From Rhodoblastus sp. 17X3 (GTDB lineage Bacteria > Pseudomonadota > Alphaproteobacteria > Rhizobiales > Beijerinckiaceae), in NCBI RefSeq assembly GCF_030056575.1, contig NZ_JASHHX010000003.1, forward strand, positions 124,001 through 188,000: a stretch of DNA of 64,000 nucleotides. Reading direction: 5' to 3'. The notes beneath the pieces are model-generated. The model saw only the letters and a program-made list of their open reading frames with translations. It was not told the DNA's origin and ran no database searches. Positions within the stretch are counted from its first letter, which is position 1. Each line of letters starts with the position of its first letter. The translations under genes and the position numbers were made by a program. Shown one piece after another: positions 26,845 through 35,465 of this stretch.

Positions 26845-27842
26845 TGCAAGCCACGCGCAGGCGCTTCATCGCCATCACGGCCGCTGCTGGCGGACTGCCT
26901 CTCCTTCCATTCGCGGCCGCCGGCGCCGCGCCCGCGACAAACTCTCTCCTCCGCGTCTGGTCGGGCGCGGCGCTGGGCGCCGACGCCACCATGCAGATTC
27001 ACCATCCCGACCCGGCGATCGCCGACCGGCTGATCGCGGCGAGCCTGGCGGAAGTCGAGCGGCTGGAGCAGGTGATGAGCCTCTATCGTCCGGACAGCGC
27101 GTTGTCGCGTCTCAATCGCGACGGATTCGTTGATAATCCGCCGTTCGATCTGGTCAGGGTTCTTTCCGAAAGCCGTCGCTATGGCGAATTGACGACCGGC
27201 GCCTTTGACGTGACGGTGCAGCCTCTCTGGGATCTCTACACGGCGCATTTTTCGCGGCCTGGGGCCTCGCCGGGAGGTCCTTCCGCCGAGGCGATCGCCG
27301 CCGCTGTTGCGCGCATCGGACAGGACGCGCTGGTGGTGGACGCCGAAAGCGTCCGTCTGACGCGGCCGGCGATGAGCGTCACCCTGAACGGCATCGGCGA
27401 GGGCTATGTCACCGACCGCGTCGTGGACCTGCTGCGCGCGGGCGGCGTCGAGCACGCGATGGTCAATATGGGCGAAATCTATGCGCTGGGGACTCATCCG
27501 AGGGGGGAGCCCTGGTCCGTCGGACTCGAGGACCCTCGCGCCCCCGAGCATATGGACCAGCGAATTCCGCTCGCCGATCGCGCGGTGGCGACGTCGGGCG
27601 GCTACGGCACAATGTTCGATCCGGCCGGACGATTCAATCATCTGTTCGAGCCGCGAACCGGCCGCACCAGCTGGCGCTGGCTATCGGTTTCGGTCGAGGC
27701 CGCGACGACGACCGAGGCGGACGCGCTTTCGACCGCCTTCGCCCTGATGCCGGAAGAGGCGACGGCGCCCATTGTTCGCAAACTCGGACTGGTCGCTCAT
27801 TTTGTCCGCCCCGATGGCTCTCGCTTCGTGCAGAGAGCGTAA
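26841..27842 (+). CDS. nosX: NosX / ApbE-type FMN transferase
   Basis: A 333-residue Tat-exported protein (signal RRRFIAITAAAGG) of the ApbE family, which links FMN to a Thr of NosR. Landmarks are LNGIGEGYVTDRVVDLLR (NGI/KGYxxD motif), NMGEIYALGTHPRG (Asn-x-Gly-Glu), ATSGGYG, and FNHLFEPRTGR. The ATG overlaps the nosL stop. It completes the nosRZDFYLX set. Confidence 0.93.
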   Translation: MMQATRRRFIAITAAAGGLPLLPFAAAGAAPATNSLLRVWSGAALGADATMQIHHPDPAIADRLIAASLAEVERLEQVMSLYRPDSALSRLNRDGFVDNPPFDLVRVLSESRRYGELTTGAFDVTVQPLWDLYTAHFSRPGASPGGPSAEAIAAAVARIGQDALVVDAESVRLTRPAMSVTLNGIGEGYVTDRVVDLLRAGGVEHAMVNMGEIYALGTHPRGEPWSVGLEDPRAPEHMDQRIPLADRAVATSGGYGTMFDPAGRFNHLFEPRTGRTSWRWLSVSVEAATTTEADALSTAFALMPEEATAPIVRKLGLVAHFVRPDGSRFVQRA

Positions 27843-27898
27843 ACGCACAGTCGCGATAACGGGCTGGCCCAGCTGCGTAAATTTCGGAAGGACAAACA

Positions 27899-28777
27899 AT
27901 GGGCGACACGGGGCAAATCAACGTGCGAGTGCGCTCAACCGATGATCTCCTTGCCGTGGCGGAGGCATTGGAACTCGAGGCCGCAGCCCGTTATCGCAGT
28001 TTGTCGGCGCGGATGGCGCGGCAAGGCGATATGGAAATGACCGCCCTGTTCGACACTCTTGCCGGAATGGAGGATCGGCATGCGAGCCAGATCGGCGATC
28101 GCAGTTTGGAGCTTCTCGGCCACCGGCCGGATATCGCACAGGTAAAATGGGAGACGCCGCCCGGTTATGATGAGGACGAAGCGCGCGGCGCCGAATTGGG
28201 AGCTTACGAAGCGCTGGCCTTCGCGGTCCGCAACGAGGAGCGCGCCTTCGCCTTTTACAGCTATCTGTCGGCCGAAGCGGAAAGCGACGAAATCCGCGGC
28301 ATGGCGGAAAATTTCGCGCGTGACGAACTGCAGCACGCGGCGTTGCTTCGTCAACATCGCCGCCGCGCCTTTCATGCGAAACGGCCTGCGACCTTCGAAA
28401 TTCCCACCAATGTCGATGAGCTGAGAGCGCTCGCGCGACGCTGGGATGCGGAAGCGGCGGTCGCGCATGCGGGGCTGGCCGACGCTCTTCGCACCAATGG
28501 CGAGGAGGAGGACGCCGCCACTTTTCAGCGACTGGCGGAAGACGAGTTGCGCTGCGCGGCAGGCGTCCATGCTGACCTGGCGTCGGTCCTTCGAAGCGCC
28601 GCCGACGGATTGCGAATCCTTGAAGAATGTTTTGATCGCTATGCGTCGATCGCCGAGCGATCGGATGATGAAGCGCTGGTCGCGGAAGCGCAAAATCTCG
28701 CGAGCACAGTCATCGCGCGTCTCGCGATAGCTGGCGGCGCGCGGAGCAATAGTCTGCTGGTCGCGGGCGGCAAGTGA
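27899..28777 (+). CDS. ferritin-like / rubrerythrin-type di-iron protein
   Basis: The 292-residue protein has a duplicated ferritin-like helical plan. Metal-ligand patterns are visible: Glu in ALELEAAARYR (about residue 23), EDRH (about 60-63), EERAFAFY (about 114) and DELQHAALL (about 141-149), which fit a di-iron site. The C-terminal third repeats a shorter helical bundle (AEDELRCAAGVH). No rubredoxin Cys motif is present. Located 56 bases after nosX; protection against peroxide or nitrosative stress is a reasonable inference. Confidence 0.7.
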   Translation: MGDTGQINVRVRSTDDLLAVAEALELEAAARYRSLSARMARQGDMEMTALFDTLAGMEDRHASQIGDRSLELLGHRPDIAQVKWETPPGYDEDEARGAELGAYEALAFAVRNEERAFAFYSYLSAEAESDEIRGMAENFARDELQHAALLRQHRRRAFHAKRPATFEIPTNVDELRALARRWDAEAAVAHAGLADALRTNGEEEDAATFQRLAEDELRCAAGVHADLASVLRSAADGLRILEECFDRYASIAERSDDEALVAEAQNLASTVIARLAIAGGARSNSLLVAGGK

Positions 28778-28823
28778 CGAATCTGTGAGAGCGCGCTTGC
28801 ATCTCCCTCTATCCCCGCTCAGG

Positions 28824-29075
28824 TCACGGCCGGGGTGATGTCCTTAGCCGCCTCCTGAGCGGGCGGACAGGACTTCAGCAGTTCGAGCGCCTTTAACTGA
28901 AAGGCGCTACGGGCGGCGTCCCACTGTCCCGCATGCGGCGCGACCCAGATGAACTGACGCACGAGCGCCGCCCTTTCCTGCGCTCTGATTTGTGTTGCTT
29001 CGACTCGCGCCGCAAGTTCGTCGTGGTCGCTGGCCCGTAGAAAATCTCCGTTGCGCCTGATGCATATTCCAAGGC
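28824..29075 (-). pseudogene. remnant coding stretch, unrecognised family
   Basis: The reverse strand is open for about 80 codons, with natural-looking protein sequence (DELAARVEATQIRAQERAAL, then VRQFIWVAPHAGQWDAARSA, then FQLKALELLKSCPPAQ) and a TGA end. No start codon fits: an in-frame stop lies just upstream. It is probably the 3' part of a decayed gene. Family not recognised. Confidence 0.35.
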
Positions 29076-29079
29076 ATGG

Positions 29080-29178
29080 CTAAGGCAAGATAACGAGCGT
29101 CACGAATCCAACTCCGCCGATCCAGTGGACAATGGCGAGAACGTGGAGGGCGCGCGCCAGGATGAGATCGTCAATCAA
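29080..29178 (-). pseudogene. N-terminal fragment of a heme/copper-type membrane protein
   Basis: A 32-codon frame from TTG 29178 reads DDLILARALHVLAIVHWIGG followed by VGFVTLVILP and then a stop. LARALHVLAxVHWIGGVxFVT is the opening of a common small polytopic membrane protein family. The remaining helices are missing, so the gene is truncated, and the adjoining fragment at 28824-29075 may or may not be part of it. Confidence 0.45.
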
Positions 29179-29407
29179 GATGGCTTACTGGCAGTTTGCA
29201 TGGCGTTCCGCGCCGCTGGCGGCTTGAGTCGAAGATCAAAGATACTTTGATTCTTGGCGACTGCGAGGCGCTTGAAGTCTGTTGCGAACCGAGCGTGTCC
29301 GGGGCGCGGGTTCTGAACCGGTGTTACGACTCGTCGTCGGCCTCCAGCAAAGTCGCGGCTGGGCCGGCGTCACGGTTTGCGATCGGCGAGCCCTGTCCAG
29401 ACGCCTC

Positions 29408-29662
29408 TCAGGTTTCGGGATGGTCCAGGCGATCGGCGGACAGCGCGAAGGCAAGAAGCATCCCCCCGAGCATAAGGGCGGTGCGGGCGCTGATTTCGTC
29501 CATGCACAGTCCCAAAAGGACGCTGACGGATATGACAAGCACGCCCGCCCAGCGACGGCGTGACCATTTCTGCTGCATCGCTTGTACGTTCGTGGGGTGG
29601 GACGGCAGTCGCGTGCTTGAATCCGGCATCGCTTGCGCGCGGCCTTCGTCATGGATGGTCAT
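29408..29662 (-). CDS. small two-helix membrane protein (84 aa)
   Basis: The C-terminal half holds two hydrophobic helices (WAGVLVISVSVLLGLCM and ARTALMLGGMLLAFALSA) joined by DEIS; the first 30 residues are polar. Sequence and codon use look genuine. It lies between the decayed region and the ccoG promoter. Function unknown. Confidence 0.45.
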   Translation of the reverse strand: MTIHDEGRAQAMPDSSTRLPSHPTNVQAMQQKWSRRRWAGVLVISVSVLLGLCMDEISARTALMLGGMLLAFALSADRLDHPET

Positions 29663-29894
29663 GGCTTTGTTCCTCTTCGAACGTTGCGTCGAATGATTGA
29701 GGGATATTTTGCGACGTAGCAGCGCTGCGCAACCGAATAATTTCGGAGGAATGGCGCAAAAAAATTGTTGTCAAAGTTTCCGTCGGAATTTGTCGTCTGG
29801 AGAAAAAAGTCAATAAAAAGAAAATGGCAATGCGGCGCTGCCTCGCGCGTGACCCCCGGCATCGGCGAAATGTGATTAATTGACTGCAATTTCG

Positions 29895-29910
29895 GTTGCG
29901 TTTGCGCAAC
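29895..29910. promoter_or_regulatory. NnrR/Fnr-type palindrome upstream of ccoG
   Basis: Perfect arms GTTGCG and CGCAAC are separated by TTTG, giving TTGCG-N4-CGCAA, the geometry of Crp/Fnr-family sites and close to the NnrR form. Its centre is about 74 bases before the ATG at 29977, a workable position for activation. Confidence 0.6.
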
Positions 29911-29976
29911 AAGGTCATGTCGAACAACGGCTATCGATCGACGGTCAATCCTCTCAATCCCGGATGGCGCGCTCGA

Positions 29977-31404
29977 ATGGTCGCTCTCGATATTAGCCAT
30001 GCTTCTCGCATCCGTCTGAAAACCGGAGCGCTCGGCCAGAAACGGGTCGTGCCGCAATCCGTTTCGGGAAGAATACGGCGCATCAAATGGGCGATGCTCT
30101 GCCTGTGTCTGAGCGTCTACTACCTCACGCCGTTTTTGCGCTGGAATCGCGGCCCGGGCGAACCGACGCAGGCGGTATTGCTCGATTTCGAGCACGGTCG
30201 CCTTTACGCGTTCTTCGTCGAAATCTGGCCTCAGGAGCTCTACTATCTCACCGGATTGCTGGTGTTGGCGGCGACCCTTCTCGTCCTGATGAACGCAGTC
30301 GCCGGACGAATCTGGTGTGGCTTCTTGTGCCCCCAGACGATCTGGACCGATCTTTTCCTTCTGGTCGAGCGAAAAATCGAAGGTGACCGTCGCGAACGGC
30401 TTCTGAAGCAAAAGGCTTCGATCACGCTGCGGCGCGTGGCGGAAATCACGGCCAAACATCTGGCATGGATTTCGATATCCGTCGCCACTGGCGGCGCGCT
30501 CGTTTTCTACTTCGTCGATGCGCCGATGCTCGTCCATCAAATCGCGCATGGGGAGGCGTCGCTTCTGGTCTGGTCGTGGATTTTGATTTTCGCGGGGACA
30601 ACCTATTGCCTGGCAGGTTTTGCACGTGAACAGGTCTGCGTATTCATGTGTCCATGGCCGCGCCTGCAAGGCGCGATTTGGGACCCGGAAGCTCTGAGCG
30701 TGAATTACCGGGATTATCGTGGCGAAAAGCGCATGTCCGCGAAAAAGGCGGCCGATTTACGGGCGCGAGGCGAACAGGTTGGCGATTGCGTGGATTGCGG
30801 CCAATGCGCCGCCGTCTGTCCCATCGGGATCGACATCAGGCAAGGCCCCAATATCGCTTGCATCAATTGCGGTCTGTGCGTGGACGCCTGCGATGGCGTC
30901 ATGAAGAAGCTCAATCGACCGCGCGGACTGATCGATTACGAAGCCTGGACCAACATCGAACGTGGGCGCAGCAACGAACCCCGTTTGAGCCGGCTGGTTA
31001 GACCGAAAACGCTTGCGTTGGCCGCGACCTGCATCGTTCTCACGAGCGTCATGGGATATGCGTTCGCCACGCGATCGACGGGCGCGCTCTTTGTCGAGCA
31101 TGATCGCAATCCGCGTTTTGTCATGCTTGCGGAGGGCGATATTCGCAATTCGTTCGACGTCAAGATCGTGAACCACAGCGGAAGGTTGCACGCCTATTCT
31201 CTCGCCGTCGAGGGAATCGATGACGGCAAGTTCGAAATCGTCGGGGGGCGCGCGAACGAGAAAATTGACATCCCTGCCGGTGAGTCCCGAATTCTGCGGG
31301 CCACAGTGACGAGTACGCGATCGAACGATGCTCGCCTGCGCTTCGTGGCGCGCGATGAAAGCGGGCGCTCCTATGTGGTCTTGGAGAATTTTGTCGTCAG
31401 GTGA
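29977..31404 (+). CDS. ccoG: CcoG / FixG-type membrane ferredoxin
   Basis: A 475-residue protein (ATG 29977) with the family's SGRIRRIKWAM start, helices at about residues 40-60 and 80-100, CGFLCPQTIWTDLF (about 112), CVFMCPWPRLQ, and the [4Fe-4S] pair CVDCGQCAAVCPIGIDIRQGP and CINCGLCVDAC. The Ig-like periplasmic tail ends the protein. CcoG reduces copper for cbb3 oxidase assembly; here, beside nos, it may also serve copper supply for NosZ (inference). ATGs further upstream are in frame, but the palindrome at 29895 would then overlap the coding start. Confidence 0.88.
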   Translation: MVALDISHASRIRLKTGALGQKRVVPQSVSGRIRRIKWAMLCLCLSVYYLTPFLRWNRGPGEPTQAVLLDFEHGRLYAFFVEIWPQELYYLTGLLVLAATLLVLMNAVAGRIWCGFLCPQTIWTDLFLLVERKIEGDRRERLLKQKASITLRRVAEITAKHLAWISISVATGGALVFYFVDAPMLVHQIAHGEASLLVWSWILIFAGTTYCLAGFAREQVCVFMCPWPRLQGAIWDPEALSVNYRDYRGEKRMSAKKAADLRARGEQVGDCVDCGQCAAVCPIGIDIRQGPNIACINCGLCVDACDGVMKKLNRPRGLIDYEAWTNIERGRSNEPRLSRLVRPKTLALAATCIVLTSVMGYAFATRSTGALFVEHDRNPRFVMLAEGDIRNSFDVKIVNHSGRLHAYSLAVEGIDDGKFEIVGGRANEKIDIPAGESRILRATVTSTRSNDARLRFVARDESGRSYVVLENFVVR

Positions 31405-31448
31405 GTCAACCACCGCGCCAGAATTTGGGGAACAGAAAGCTCAAGGCG

Positions 31449-32291
31449 ATGGATGTCAATCTCGCTCGAACATTCCTCGCCGTTGTATCGACGGGGAGCT
31501 TCGTCGCTGCGGCAGACAAGCTGTTCGTTACCCAGACGGCGGTTGGCGCCCGCATCAAAGCCCTCGAGGACCAACTCGGGCGCCCGTTGTTCGTCCGCAA
31601 CAAGAGCGGAGCGCGGCTCACGGTCGCGGGCGAACGTTTTCTCCGACACGCGACGAATTTGGTGCAGACCTGGGAAACGGCGCGTCAGCAGATAAAGCTG
31701 CCGTCAGGCCGTGCAGAAGGCGTCAGCGTTGGGGCAGAGCTCAGTCTATGGGAGCCTGCCATGACGAATTGGCTCGTCTGGATGCATCATCAGCGCCCGG
31801 ATGTCGCCGTTCGCGTTGAAGTCGATTCTGCCCTGCGGCTGCTCGACGCAATCCGGGACGGATCGCTCGATATTGCGGTCTTGCACAATCCGCCACAACA
31901 GCAGGATCTTGTCGTCGAACTACTCTGCGAAGAGAAGCTGGTTCTCGTCACGACGGCAGAAGACGGAAAGCTCAACCCCGACGATTATTTTCTCGTTGAT
32001 TGGGGGCCAGCCTTCATGGTGAATGTTCGCGCAGCGGCGGGAACCCCCGCGAACGCGCCGCTCTCGGTCAATTTCGGGCCGCTCGCGCGCTCGTACATGA
32101 TGGCGGTCGGGGGAGCCGGCTATTTCCGGCTCGGAAGCGTCCAGGCGCATCTGGCCGAGGGGCGGTTGCGCCGCGTGGCGGACGCGCCTGAATTCTCGCA
32201 TTCGGTTTATGTCGTCTATGCGGCGCGCCGTGATCGTGAATTGCTTGATGCGATTAGAGCGTCCTTGCGGGATTGCTTCAGGAGCAAGTGA
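31449..32291 (+). CDS. LysR-family transcriptional regulator
   Basis: Starts MDVNLARTFLAVVSTGSFVA, the standard LysR winged HTH (residues 1-60), with AADKLFVTQTAVGARIKALE forming the recognition region. The 220-residue effector domain shows SLDIAVLHNPP and LVLVTT motifs. Upstream in-frame start 31401 would overlap ccoG; ATG 31449 fits the family. The inducer and targets are unknown. Confidence 0.85.
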   Translation: MDVNLARTFLAVVSTGSFVAAADKLFVTQTAVGARIKALEDQLGRPLFVRNKSGARLTVAGERFLRHATNLVQTWETARQQIKLPSGRAEGVSVGAELSLWEPAMTNWLVWMHHQRPDVAVRVEVDSALRLLDAIRDGSLDIAVLHNPPQQQDLVVELLCEEKLVLVTTAEDGKLNPDDYFLVDWGPAFMVNVRAAAGTPANAPLSVNFGPLARSYMMAVGGAGYFRLGSVQAHLAEGRLRRVADAPEFSHSVYVVYAARRDRELLDAIRASLRDCFRSK

Positions 32292-32363
32292 TCGTCGTCC
32301 ACGAAATGTCATGCTCGCCAATGCCGCTAACCGTCGGCGCTCTGCAAGAAGTTGCAGCGAAGA

Positions 32364-32666
32364 TCAAGGCTTGATCTGGCCAAGCCTGTCGAGCGCGTCG
32401 TCAAGCGCGGCTCCCGTGAAGTGAAATGACAGCAGGACGGTTTCGCCGTTCTTTTCGATGACATCCGCATCCAGGAAAGCCAAAAGGCATGTCGGGTTCT
32501 CGGTCGCGTCTCCGAATCTCAAACGATCGCCCGATTCGATCAGGTCCGCGGGATGAAGCCGCGCGCGCCAAGAGTCTTCTCTTTCCTTCCTGACCAGAAC
32601 GGCTTCGACCCTGATCGAGAGGTCATTTCGGATTCGAACGCCGATGAGGCGATGACCGGGCGTCAT
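32364..32666 (-). CDS. standalone QueA-barrel-like protein (100 aa)
   Basis: The ATG overlaps the ubiX stop (ATGA), so the gene is translationally coupled as third in the ubiD-ubiX operon. The sequence IRVEAVLVRKEREDSWRARL and later GDRLRFGDA...LDADVIEKNGETVLLSFHFTG resembles the beta-barrel segment of tRNA ribosyltransferase-isomerase QueA (VEVLLLRP...W...RPxxxLxxGDRLxFG...AEVL), but the SAM and tRNA parts are absent. It is not a queuosine enzyme on its own; a small accessory to UbiD/UbiX is possible. Confidence 0.55.
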   Translation of the reverse strand: MTPGHRLIGVRIRNDLSIRVEAVLVRKEREDSWRARLHPADLIESGDRLRFGDATENPTCLLAFLDADVIEKNGETVLLSFHFTGAALDDALDRLGQIKP

Positions 32667-33307
32667 TGGCCGCGCTCCATGCGAATGATCTGCTCGGTCG
32701 TGGATGCCAAGGCCTCGATAACGTCGTCGGCTTCGGATCGTTCCAGACCGCCATGCCATTGCGCCGCAACCGGTTCGAACACCTGCAGCAGGTCGATGGC
32801 GCGCCGCGCGATCTGGTCGACGATATCGTCGATGCTGGCGGGTTTCAGATAAAAGGCCGGAACCGGCGGCATGACGATCGCGCCCGCTTCGGTCGCCGCC
32901 GTCATGGCGCGCAAATGGCCAAGGTGGAGCGGCGTTTCGCGCGCCACCAGCACAAGCTTGCGTCGTTCCTTCAGATGAACGTCCGCCGCCCGCACCAGCA
33001 GGTTATCGGCGAGGCAATGCGCGATCGCCGCCAGCGTTCGCATCGAACAGGGCGCGACGATCATCCCGCGCGTCGGGAACGAGCCGGAGGCAACGCTTGC
33101 GCCAATGTCGTCGACGCCGTGCCAGTGGCGTGCACGGGCGCGCAATCGGGACAGGGCTCCCGGGCCGACTTCCTCCGCCAGCGTGCGCTTCGCCGCGCGC
33201 GAAACGACCAGATGGGTTTCGGCGCCTAGATCGTCGAGAATTTCGACGATCCGCAATCCGATTGCCGCGCCGGAGGCGCCGCTTATCCCGACCACGACAT
33301 GAGTCAT
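32663..33307 (-). CDS. ubiX: UbiX flavin prenyltransferase
   Basis: The 214-residue enzyme joins a dimethylallyl group to FMN to make the cofactor of UbiD. The N-terminus MTHVVVGISGASGAAIGLRI holds the FMN-binding GASGA loop, and later VVSRAAKRTL, RGMIVAPCSMRTLAAIAHCLA, and RETPLHLGHLRAMTAATEAGA are UbiX signatures. It overlaps ubiD by 4 bases. Confidence 0.93.
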   Translation of the reverse strand: MTHVVVGISGASGAAIGLRIVEILDDLGAETHLVVSRAAKRTLAEEVGPGALSRLRARARHWHGVDDIGASVASGSFPTRGMIVAPCSMRTLAAIAHCLADNLLVRAADVHLKERRKLVLVARETPLHLGHLRAMTAATEAGAIVMPPVPAFYLKPASIDDIVDQIARRAIDLLQVFEPVAAQWHGGLERSEADDVIEALASTTEQIIRMERGQ

Positions 33308-34827
33308 CGTGGGTCTCCGGGCGCAAAACTGCCGGCGATGCGTGGCCATATCGCGTCGATCCGCTGCCGGACGGCTTCAGACATTTTCAGCGTTTGTCCC
33401 CATTCCCGGTGCGTTTCGCCGCCAATCTTGTTGGTCGCGTCGATGCCGAGCTTTCCGCCCAGGCCGGATTCGGGCGAGGCGAAATCGAGATAGTCGATGG
33501 GTGTGCCCGCAAGAACGGTCAGATCGCGCGAGGGATCCATCCGCGTCGCCATCGCCCACGCAACGTCCTGCCATTTGCGAACATCGATATCCTCGTCGAC
33601 CACGATGATCGTCTTGGTGTAGTTGAATTGCGGCAGCATGCCCCATAGCCCCATCATCACGCGCCGGGCCTGCCCCGGGTAGGATTTGCGGATCGAAACG
33701 ATCGCCATGCGATAGGAGCACGCTTCCGGCGGCAGCCAGACATCGACGATTTCCGGCATCTGCCGACGCATGGTTGGCAACGCCAGATCGTTGAGGACGG
33801 CGCCGATAATCGAAGGTTCGTCCGGCGGCCGCCCGGTAAAGGTCGTCAGATAGACGGGATCGCGCCGCATGGTGATGGCGGTGATCCGCATGACCGGAAA
33901 CGACTCCACGCTGTTGTAATAGCCGGTATGGTCGCCATAGGGGCCTTCCGGCGCGGTTTCGGTCGCGGACACGTAGCCTTCCAGGATGATTTCCGCGTCG
34001 GCCGGGACCAGCATGGGGATGGTCAGGGCGGGCGAGACGCGCGGACGCTCGCCACGAAGCACGCCGGAGAAACGCAATTCCGAGATGGTTTCGGGTAGCG
34101 GCAGGACCGCCGAAAGGATCGTCGCCGGATCCGCGCCGATCGCCACAGCGACAGGCATGTCGTCGCCGCGTCGCCGCCAGGCGCGATGGTGCGCCGCGCC
34201 ACCCCGATGCGCCAGCCAGCGCAGGATCGCCCGATCCCTTCCCAGGGCCTGCATTCGATAGACGCCGATATTCATGCGCGCCGTTTCGTCGGCATGGCTG
34301 TCCGGCGGTCGCGTGATGACAAGGGGCCACGTGATCAGCGGCGCCGGCTCGCCCGGCCAGCAGGTCTGGATCGGCAGTCTGCCGAGATCGACATCGTCGC
34401 CACGCCAGCTTTCCGCTTGGCAATCCGGCCGCGCGACATTTTGCGAGCGCGTGCTCAGCGCCGCGCGCAGCATCGGCCAGCGGTTCATCGCGTCTCGAAA
34501 GCCGTCGACCGGCGCAGGCTCGCGAAGTGCGGCCAGCATCTCGCCGAGTTCGGCGATGCGCGAAAGGCGAACGCCAAAGCCCGCGGCGACACGTTCCGGC
34601 GTTCCGAAAAGGTTGGCGAGCGCCGGCATCCCACCGGCGCCGCGCTCCGAAACCGGGTTGTCGAACCAGAGCGCCGGGCCGCCCGCCACGAGGACGCGGC
34701 GGTGAACCTCGGTCATTTCGTGGACCAGGCCGATCGGCTCACCGATGTGCGTCAAGAGTTTCCGCTGTTCGAGGAAGCTGGCAAAGGCGCGTAAATCGCG
34801 AAACGTGGGCAAATCTCGAAAGCTCAT
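33304..34827 (-). CDS. ubiD: UbiD-family prenylated-FMN decarboxylase
   Basis: A 507-residue member of the UbiD family, which decarboxylates 4-hydroxy-3-polyprenylbenzoate in ubiquinone synthesis. Landmarks: NIGVYRMQ, GPYGDHTGYYN (E-x-PYGDHTG), MRITAITMRRDPVY, and IIVVDEDIDVRKWQDVAWAMATRMDP. Divergent from ubiT across a 22-base palindrome. Given the neighbours UbiX and UbiTUV, an anaerobic ubiquinone role is most likely; other aromatic acids as substrate cannot be excluded. Confidence 0.88.
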   Translation of the reverse strand: MSFRDLPTFRDLRAFASFLEQRKLLTHIGEPIGLVHEMTEVHRRVLVAGGPALWFDNPVSERGAGGMPALANLFGTPERVAAGFGVRLSRIAELGEMLAALREPAPVDGFRDAMNRWPMLRAALSTRSQNVARPDCQAESWRGDDVDLGRLPIQTCWPGEPAPLITWPLVITRPPDSHADETARMNIGVYRMQALGRDRAILRWLAHRGGAAHHRAWRRRGDDMPVAVAIGADPATILSAVLPLPETISELRFSGVLRGERPRVSPALTIPMLVPADAEIILEGYVSATETAPEGPYGDHTGYYNSVESFPVMRITAITMRRDPVYLTTFTGRPPDEPSIIGAVLNDLALPTMRRQMPEIVDVWLPPEACSYRMAIVSIRKSYPGQARRVMMGLWGMLPQFNYTKTIIVVDEDIDVRKWQDVAWAMATRMDPSRDLTVLAGTPIDYLDFASPESGLGGKLGIDATNKIGGETHREWGQTLKMSEAVRQRIDAIWPRIAGSFAPGDPR

Positions 34828-34856
34828 GGCGTCTCGTGCCCCGAAACACGCCCTCG

Positions 34857-34878
34857 CGCCTTAACCATTGTTAAGGCG
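34857..34878. promoter_or_regulatory. 22-base palindrome between ubiD and ubiT
   Basis: Perfect 9-base arms CGCCTTAAC and GTTAAGGCG surround CATT. The inner TTAAC-N4-GTTAA has the arm length and spacing of a Crp/Fnr-family site. It is placed 30 bases upstream of each divergent start, so a single regulator could control both operons. Confidence 0.6.
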
Positions 34879-34907
34879 TGTGAAAAAGACATCTGGTTTA
34901 TGGGGTC

Positions 34908-35465
34908 ATGTCGAATGAACGAACGATTCCACATTTCCCGCGCGTGGGGGCGTTGGTGCTGCGCTTTGCGCCGCTGGCGCCGCTGTCTCTGGCCGGCGCG
35001 AGTCTGGCCGCGAGCCTCGGGCGGCGGCATCCTCGGCTGTTTTCGCGTCTCGGCGAACAGGCGGGGAAAAAATTCCTGATCGATCCGATTGATCTGCCAT
35101 TCGTCTTTCTGCTCGCGCCTCGAACCGGCTCGCCTGGCCTGCGGGCCCTCCGCCGGGGCGAGGCTGGCGTCTGGGACGCGCGCATCGCCGGCCCGCTTGC
35201 CGCCATGCTCGGAATGGTGCACGGCGTTTTCGACGGCGACGCGCTCTTCTTCTCGCGCGATCTGATCATCGAGGGCGACACCGGGGCCGTGCTCGCCCTG
35301 CGGAACGCCATCGACAACGAAGAGATCGATCTGACGCGCGAGGCGGTGGCCATGCTGGGGCCGCTGGAGTCCATGGCCGCGAATCCTGTGCGTCAACTGG
35401 CCGCGCTTGTCGGCCGGTGGAGCGGCGTCGCCGTGACCCGCATCGAGCGCGAGTGGCCGGAATGA
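34908..35465 (+). CDS. ubiT: UbiT, SCP2-domain ubiquinone synthesis factor
   Basis: The 185-residue protein contains an SCP2 lipid-binding domain (FVFLLAPRTGSPGLRALRRG, GMVHGVFDGDALFFSRDLIIEGDTGAVLALRNA). UbiT binds isoprenoid lipids and is required for oxygen-independent ubiquinone synthesis together with UbiU and UbiV. The stop overlaps the ubiU start. Confidence 0.88.
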   Translation: MSNERTIPHFPRVGALVLRFAPLAPLSLAGASLAASLGRRHPRLFSRLGEQAGKKFLIDPIDLPFVFLLAPRTGSPGLRALRRGEAGVWDARIAGPLAAMLGMVHGVFDGDALFFSRDLIIEGDTGAVLALRNAIDNEEIDLTREAVAMLGPLESMAANPVRQLAALVGRWSGVAVTRIEREWPE

